Shown: positions 6,887 to 9,695 of the stretch, one piece after another
How the letters are laid out: every line of letters starts with the position of its first letter
Numbering within the stretch: position 1 is the stretch's first letter
From: Ferruginibacter sp.
Lineage (GTDB): Bacteria > Bacteroidota > Bacteroidia > Chitinophagales > Chitinophagaceae
Direction of reading: 5' to 3'
Length of the DNA stretch: 9,695 bases
NCBI GenBank assembly: GCA_025357775.1
Contig: JANXOQ010000033.1
Span: 1-9,695, forward strand
Position numbers and translations under genes: made by a program
Notes under the pieces: generated by a model
What the model saw: only the letters and a program-made list of their open reading frames with translations
Database searches by the model: none
What the model was told of the DNA's origin: nothing

Positions 6887-7462
6887 TTAGAAACTTATTG
6901 GTAGTGAAATCTTCACATCATCCCAACCCGCATTCATAGAAAAACCTGTAATTGTTTTATCAAAATAAATATAAAATGCATCTGCTATATCCGTTACCTT
7001 TTGCAATGGTACATCTACTTTTACAATATCTTTTAAGCTGTCGTATTTAAAAGAACCCCATGTATTCAAATCTTTATTGATGATAATTGTCCATTTTTCT
7101 TTATTAGGAATTGCAAAAAGGGAGTACCTTCCTTTTTTTATTTTTGCATTATTTATTTTTACATCTCTAAAAAATTCTATTTCTGTATTTTCATTTGCGC
7201 CAAAGCGCCACACTTTATTATATTCTAATAATTCTCCAAATATTACACGTCCGCTTTTTAATGGTCTGCTATAAATTATTCTTGCTACCAATGGTTCAGT
7301 AGCTTTATCTTGTATTTTTAATAATGGGTAGTTTGCAGGGTAGGTGCTCATATCCATTGCAGATTTATCAACTGCGGGTATAGCTGTTGTAGCTATTATT
7401 TGAGCAAATAAGTTAGTTATAGATAGAGAAAGAAATAAAAAAATAGCAGCTAAGTTTTTCAT
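6887..7462 (-). CDS. DUF2911 domain-containing secreted protein
   Basis: This 191-residue protein opens with a signal peptide (hydrophobic 4-19, likely cleavage after A20 in NLFA-Q), so it is exported, probably to the periplasm. The DUF2911 pattern follows: IIYSRPLKSGRVIFGELL (62-79), VWRFGANENTEIEF (84-97), a KKGRYSLFAIP strand pair (109-119), WTIIINKD (124-131) and NTWGSFKY (133-140). The domain is common in Bacteroidota and its activity is not established. There is a linker rich in Ala/Asp/Ser/Pro after the signal (21-45) and no lipobox Cys, so it is not a lipoprotein. The gene is divergent from the AIM24-like gene across 70 nt and precedes asnB by 82 nt on the same strand; functional linkage to asnB is not obvious. 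Confidence 0.87.
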   Translation of the reverse strand: MKNLAAIFLFLSLSITNLFAQIIATTAIPAVDKSAMDMSTYPANYPLLKIQDKATEPLVARIIYSRPLKSGRVIFGELLEYNKVWRFGANENTEIEFFRDVKINNAKIKKGRYSLFAIPNKEKWTIIINKDLNTWGSFKYDSLKDIVKVDVPLQKVTDIADAFYIYFDKTITGFSMNAGWDDVKISLPISF

Positions 7463-7475
7463 AAAATTATTTTTT

Positions 7476-7483
7476 CAAAGATA
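7476..7483 (-). promoter_or_regulatory. Candidate Bacteroidota -7 box for the DUF2911 gene
   Basis: The minus strand reads TATCTTTG, an exact match to TAnnTTTG, 13 nt before the ATG at 7462, which would give a very short leader. No TTG -33 element is visible at 17-23 nt upstream, so the call rests on the -7 box and its position only. Confidence 0.4.
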
Positions 7484-7491
7484 AAGATTAC

Positions 7492-7505
7492 GATAATACA
7501 TTATC
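7492..7505. promoter_or_regulatory. Palindrome centred in the divergent DUF2911 / AIM24-like intergenic region
   Basis: GATAAT-AC-ATTATC is a perfect 6-bp inverted repeat with a 2-nt spacer. Its centre (7498.5) is almost exactly midway between the two start codons at 7462 and 7533, a natural place for one operator to control both genes. It lies 9 nt upstream of the candidate DUF2911 -7 box. Binding by a dimeric regulator is inference only. Confidence 0.35.
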
Positions 7506-7532
7506 ATTTATTACTTTTATAAAAATACTATT

Positions 7533-8333
7533 ATGCTATCAAACCACGAAGTAGATTATAAAATATTTGGTGAAGAACTTCAATATGTAGAAGTAGAGCT
7601 TGACCCACAAGAAACAGTAATAGGTGAGCCAGGAGGCTTTATGATGATGGACGATGGTATACAAATGAATACCATATTTGGGGATGGCTCTCAAAACGAC
7701 AATACGGGTGGCTTTTTAGGAAAACTAATGAGCGCTGGTAAAAGATTATTGGTAGGCGAAAATTTATTTATGACAGCCTTTACTAATATAGGGCAAGGCA
7801 AAAAACGCATTAGTTTTGCTGCACCATATACAGGAAAAATAATTGCATTAGACCTTGAAAAACTTAATGGAAAAGTTATAGCACAAAAAGATGCATTTTT
7901 ATGCGCAGCCAAAGGAGTAAGTGTAGGCATTGAGTTTCAAAAAAAACTTGGCACTGGTATTTTTGGTGGAGAAGGTTTTATAATGCAAAAGCTAGAGGGA
8001 GACGGGCTTGCCTTCGTACACGCAGGAGGTTATGTAACTGAGCGTACATTACTAGTGGGCGAAGTACTTAAGATAGATACTGGCTGTGTAGTAGCCTATA
8101 CAGCTGGCATTGATTTTGATATTGAACTAGTAAAAGGTATTAAAAATTGGATGTTTGGGGGAGAAGGACTTTTTTTTGCAACCTTACGTGGACCTGGTAA
8201 AGTTTGGATACAGTCGTTGCCTATTAGTAGATTAGCAGGCAGGCTTATGCAATATAGCAGTAGCGGGGCTGGGCGAAAAGAGGAAGGAAGTATTTTAGGC
8301 GGGCTTGGAGATTTATTTGATGGAAGAGGATAA
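7533..8333 (+). CDS. TIGR00266 family / AIM24-like protein
   Basis: This 266-residue protein matches the TIGR00266/AIM24 pattern: a start of the form HEVDYKIFG (5-13), VEVELDPQE (19-27), the [14 protein letters not shown] stretch (32-45), a Gly/Lys-rich segment [14 protein letters not shown] (63-76), then FTNIGQG and the long beta-rich body. Two related blocks, [15 protein letters not shown] (144-158) and [15 protein letters not shown] (208-222), show the internal duplication of the fold. The C-terminus is Gly-rich ([19 protein letters not shown]). There is no signal peptide or membrane span, so it is probably cytoplasmic or peripherally bound. The yeast relative Aim24 affects mitochondrial inner-membrane organisation; the bacterial role is unknown. 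It is transcribed away from DUF2911 and is followed by a terminator-like hairpin. Confidence 0.87.
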   Translation: MLSNHEVDYKIFGEELQYVEVELDPQETVIGEPGGFMMMDDGIQMNTIFGDGSQNDNTGGFLGKLMSAGKRLLVGENLFMTAFTNIGQGKKRISFAAPYTGKIIALDLEKLNGKVIAQKDAFLCAAKGVSVGIEFQKKLGTGIFGGEGFIMQKLEGDGLAFVHAGGYVTERTLLVGEVLKIDTGCVVAYTAGIDFDIELVKGIKNWMFGGEGLFFATLRGPGKVWIQSLPISRLAGRLMQYSSSGAGRKEEGSILGGLGDLFDGRG

Positions 8334-8355
8334 ATAATTATTTTGAAATAGAAAA

Positions 8356-8388
8356 TAAAATGCCATATTTTAAAAGTATGGCGTTTTA
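8356..8388 (+). terminator. Rho-independent terminator-like hairpin after the AIM24-like gene
   Basis: Bases 8356-8367 pair with 8377-8388 (12 bp including one G-U), with a core TGCCATA/TATGGCG flanked by an A-run on the left and a T-run on the right. Two more pairs can close the loop to 5 nt. It begins 23 nt after the TAA at 8331-8333. The A/T-flanked stem could act in both directions, but only the plus-strand gene ends nearby. Confidence 0.6.
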
Positions 8389-8799
8389 CATTTAAGGCAC
8401 AATTAATAATTTATGTGCATATATGTGTAAATTAATTTCTGCTAAAACTTTTTAAATTTACAAGTTGTATAAAACAACTAACACTGCTGAAAAAATTATT
8501 AAGCCATACTTTTCTATAGATAGTTTTTTTTATACTAAAGTTTACAAGTACTAGTATTATTGTAGGAGGTCAAAGTCTTTGAAAAATGCTTTTAATTTAT
8601 CGTACAGCACAAAAAATTTTTAATCAACTACAAAATATCATTGCTATTGCAAATAAAAAAAATATTAATTACACTCTTTTTAGTTTTCTAAACATTTTCT
8701 TTAAGTTTTTTAATAAAAATATTACAATGTATTCATTTAAAACAAACAGGTTTTACTCATTTTTATAAACCAATAAAAGACTTAAGGCGTACTTATAAA
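8389..8799. other. AT-rich intergenic stretch without a supportable gene
   Basis: This is the longest gene-free stretch in the window. It holds a small hairpin (AGTTGT 8463-8468 with ACAACT 8474-8479), a TACTAGTA palindrome (8549-8556), an isolated AGGAGGT (8564-8570) and a 13-nt dyad TCAAAG-T-CTTTGA (8570-8582). A 60-codon frame at 8586-8768 is rich in Phe, Asn and Lys and looks like chance translation of AT-rich DNA. No tRNA, riboswitch or repeat array is seen. It may hold the promoter and leader of the membrane-protein gene at 8800, or an unrecognised small RNA. Confidence 0.5.
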
Positions 8800-9639
8800 A
8801 TGAAATATAAAAATGCATTTCTAAATATTTATGATGGTTTAGAAAATAAATGGCATTCAATCCAAAAGTCTAAACTGATTAGTAATATTGTTATCTTTTT
8901 TTTTATTGTAGGGATAATATCTAGTGTATTATCCTTTCTAAATATTATACCTATAAAGCTTGGTAAATTTTTCGCAATAGAATTGGCTTTTTCTGCTTTG
9001 CTGTTTGTAGAAGTTTTTGATTTGTTTTTTATAATTACACATTCTGTAGCCGACTCTGTTGGAAAACAATTTGAAATAATTTCACTTATTTTACTTCGTA
9101 ATTCTTTTAAAGAACTTGGACATTTGCCTTTAAATATAAAATGGGATATAGCAAGCCTACAAAACTTAATGCCAATAATTGCAGATGCTGTAGGCGCATT
9201 AATGATTTTTTTAATAACAGTACTTTTTTATTCAAAACAAAGGCATGTTCAAATAACAAACTCAGATGATGAAAAAAACCATTTTATTTTACAAAAAAAA
9301 GTGGTGGCTGCTTTTATGATTTTATTTTTTTTCGCACTTGTAATTTATAGTACTATTCTTTTTTTTACAAAAGGCACTATCAATCAAAATCTTTTTAATC
9401 AATTATATACCGCACTCATTTTTTCCGACATATTAATACTTATTCTTTCTTTGCGCTATAGCAACTTATATGTTCATTTATTTAGGTATTCTTCCTTTGC
9501 CTTAGCTACTGTTATTTTAAGGCTATCTCTTTCTGCACCACAATATATAAATGTACTGCTAAGCGTAGCTGCTGGCTTATTTGTACTACTAGTAGCTAAT
9601 GTATATAATTATTTAAATAGTTTAAAAATAAGTAATTAA
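8800..9639 (+). CDS. Multi-spanning membrane protein of unknown function
   Basis: This 279-residue integral membrane protein has about six or seven predicted spans: roughly 28-50, 57-80, 122-144, 167-189, 201-218, possibly 228-245, and 249-271. The second span carries acidic residues (E61, E71, D74) and runs into HSVADSVGKQFEIISLILLRNSFKELG (81-107), which looks like an amphipathic or cytoplasmic linker with regular charges. A hydrophilic loop (145-166, with NSDDEKN) separates the halves. Arginines R219, R229 and R241 are spaced along the later hydrophobic region. The arrangement recalls channel or transporter bundles, but I do not recognise a family and make no functional call. The ATG at 8800 directly precedes a hydrophilic N-terminus; codons upstream stay open without a better ATG. 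It is separated from the previous gene by a terminator and a long gap, so it is probably its own transcript. The opening ATG has no evident Shine-Dalgarno sequence. Confidence 0.75.
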   Translation: MKYKNAFLNIYDGLENKWHSIQKSKLISNIVIFFFIVGIISSVLSFLNIIPIKLGKFFAIELAFSALLFVEVFDLFFIITHSVADSVGKQFEIISLILLRNSFKELGHLPLNIKWDIASLQNLMPIIADAVGALMIFLITVLFYSKQRHVQITNSDDEKNHFILQKKVVAAFMILFFFALVIYSTILFFTKGTINQNLFNQLYTALIFSDILILILSLRYSNLYVHLFRYSSFALATVILRLSLSAPQYINVLLSVAAGLFVLLVANVYNYLNSLKISN

Positions 9640-9695
9640 AAAAACTTTTTTAAAAATTTGCTTCTTATACTCATATATATTACAACCCATAAATA

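Noticed and set aside
8586..8768. 60-codon open frame on the plus strand
   Set aside because: It is dominated by Phe, Asn, Lys and Ile codons as expected from AT-rich noncoding DNA, resembles no known protein, and the AGGAGGT upstream is too far away (15 nt) for a normal ribosome site.
9640..9695. Terminator after the membrane-protein gene
   Set aside because: The A-run/T-run (AAAAAACTTTTTT) has no GC stem, and the window ends too soon to judge.

Overview
The window looks like an ordinary, gene-dense chromosomal stretch from an AT-rich member of the Bacteroidota, probably near the Chitinophagia/Chitinophagaceae. This placement is inferred from protein family content (DUF2911, TIGR02757 with a small companion protein, TIGR00266/AIM24-like, a long AsnB), from Bacteroidota-style TAnnTTTG -7 boxes, and from the near absence of Shine-Dalgarno sequences before starts. 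No rRNA, tRNA, CRISPR array, insertion sequence, phage gene or attachment site was seen.

Layout. At the left edge is the C-terminal end of a DUF502 membrane-associated protein (+). After a 123-nt gap with a nested inverted repeat comes a secreted zinc-dependent phospholipase C / S1-P1 nuclease-like protein (+, 420-1397). It converges on a run of six minus-strand genes, in transcription order: a secreted DUF2911 protein (7462-6887), asparagine synthase asnB (6804-4954), a PLP-dependent cystathionine gamma-synthase/lyase (4899-3745), a TIGR02757/DUF2400 protein with a TTG start (3654-2881), a 102-residue unknown protein only 2 nt further on (2878-2570), and a fumarylacetoacetate hydrolase family enzyme (2529-1519). 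Divergent from DUF2911 is a TIGR00266/AIM24-like gene (+, 7533-8333), followed by a good intrinsic-terminator-like hairpin. A 466-nt AT-rich gap then leads to an unrecognised multi-spanning membrane protein (+, 8800-9639).

How the genes work together. The minus-strand run mixes amino-acid metabolism (amide transfer to aspartate, sulfur amino acid trans-sulfuration, a possible aromatic/keto-acid cleavage step) with two poorly characterised proteins. Only TIGR02757 and the 102-residue gene are tightly spaced enough to suggest real co-translation. The others may be separate transcription units, and no coherent pathway or defence system is evident.

I found no convincing new system. The items most worth a second look are the TIGR02757 plus small-protein pair with its glycosylase-like motif, the palindrome centred between the divergent DUF2911 and AIM24-like genes, the repeats before asnB and the phospholipase gene, and the unassigned membrane protein.
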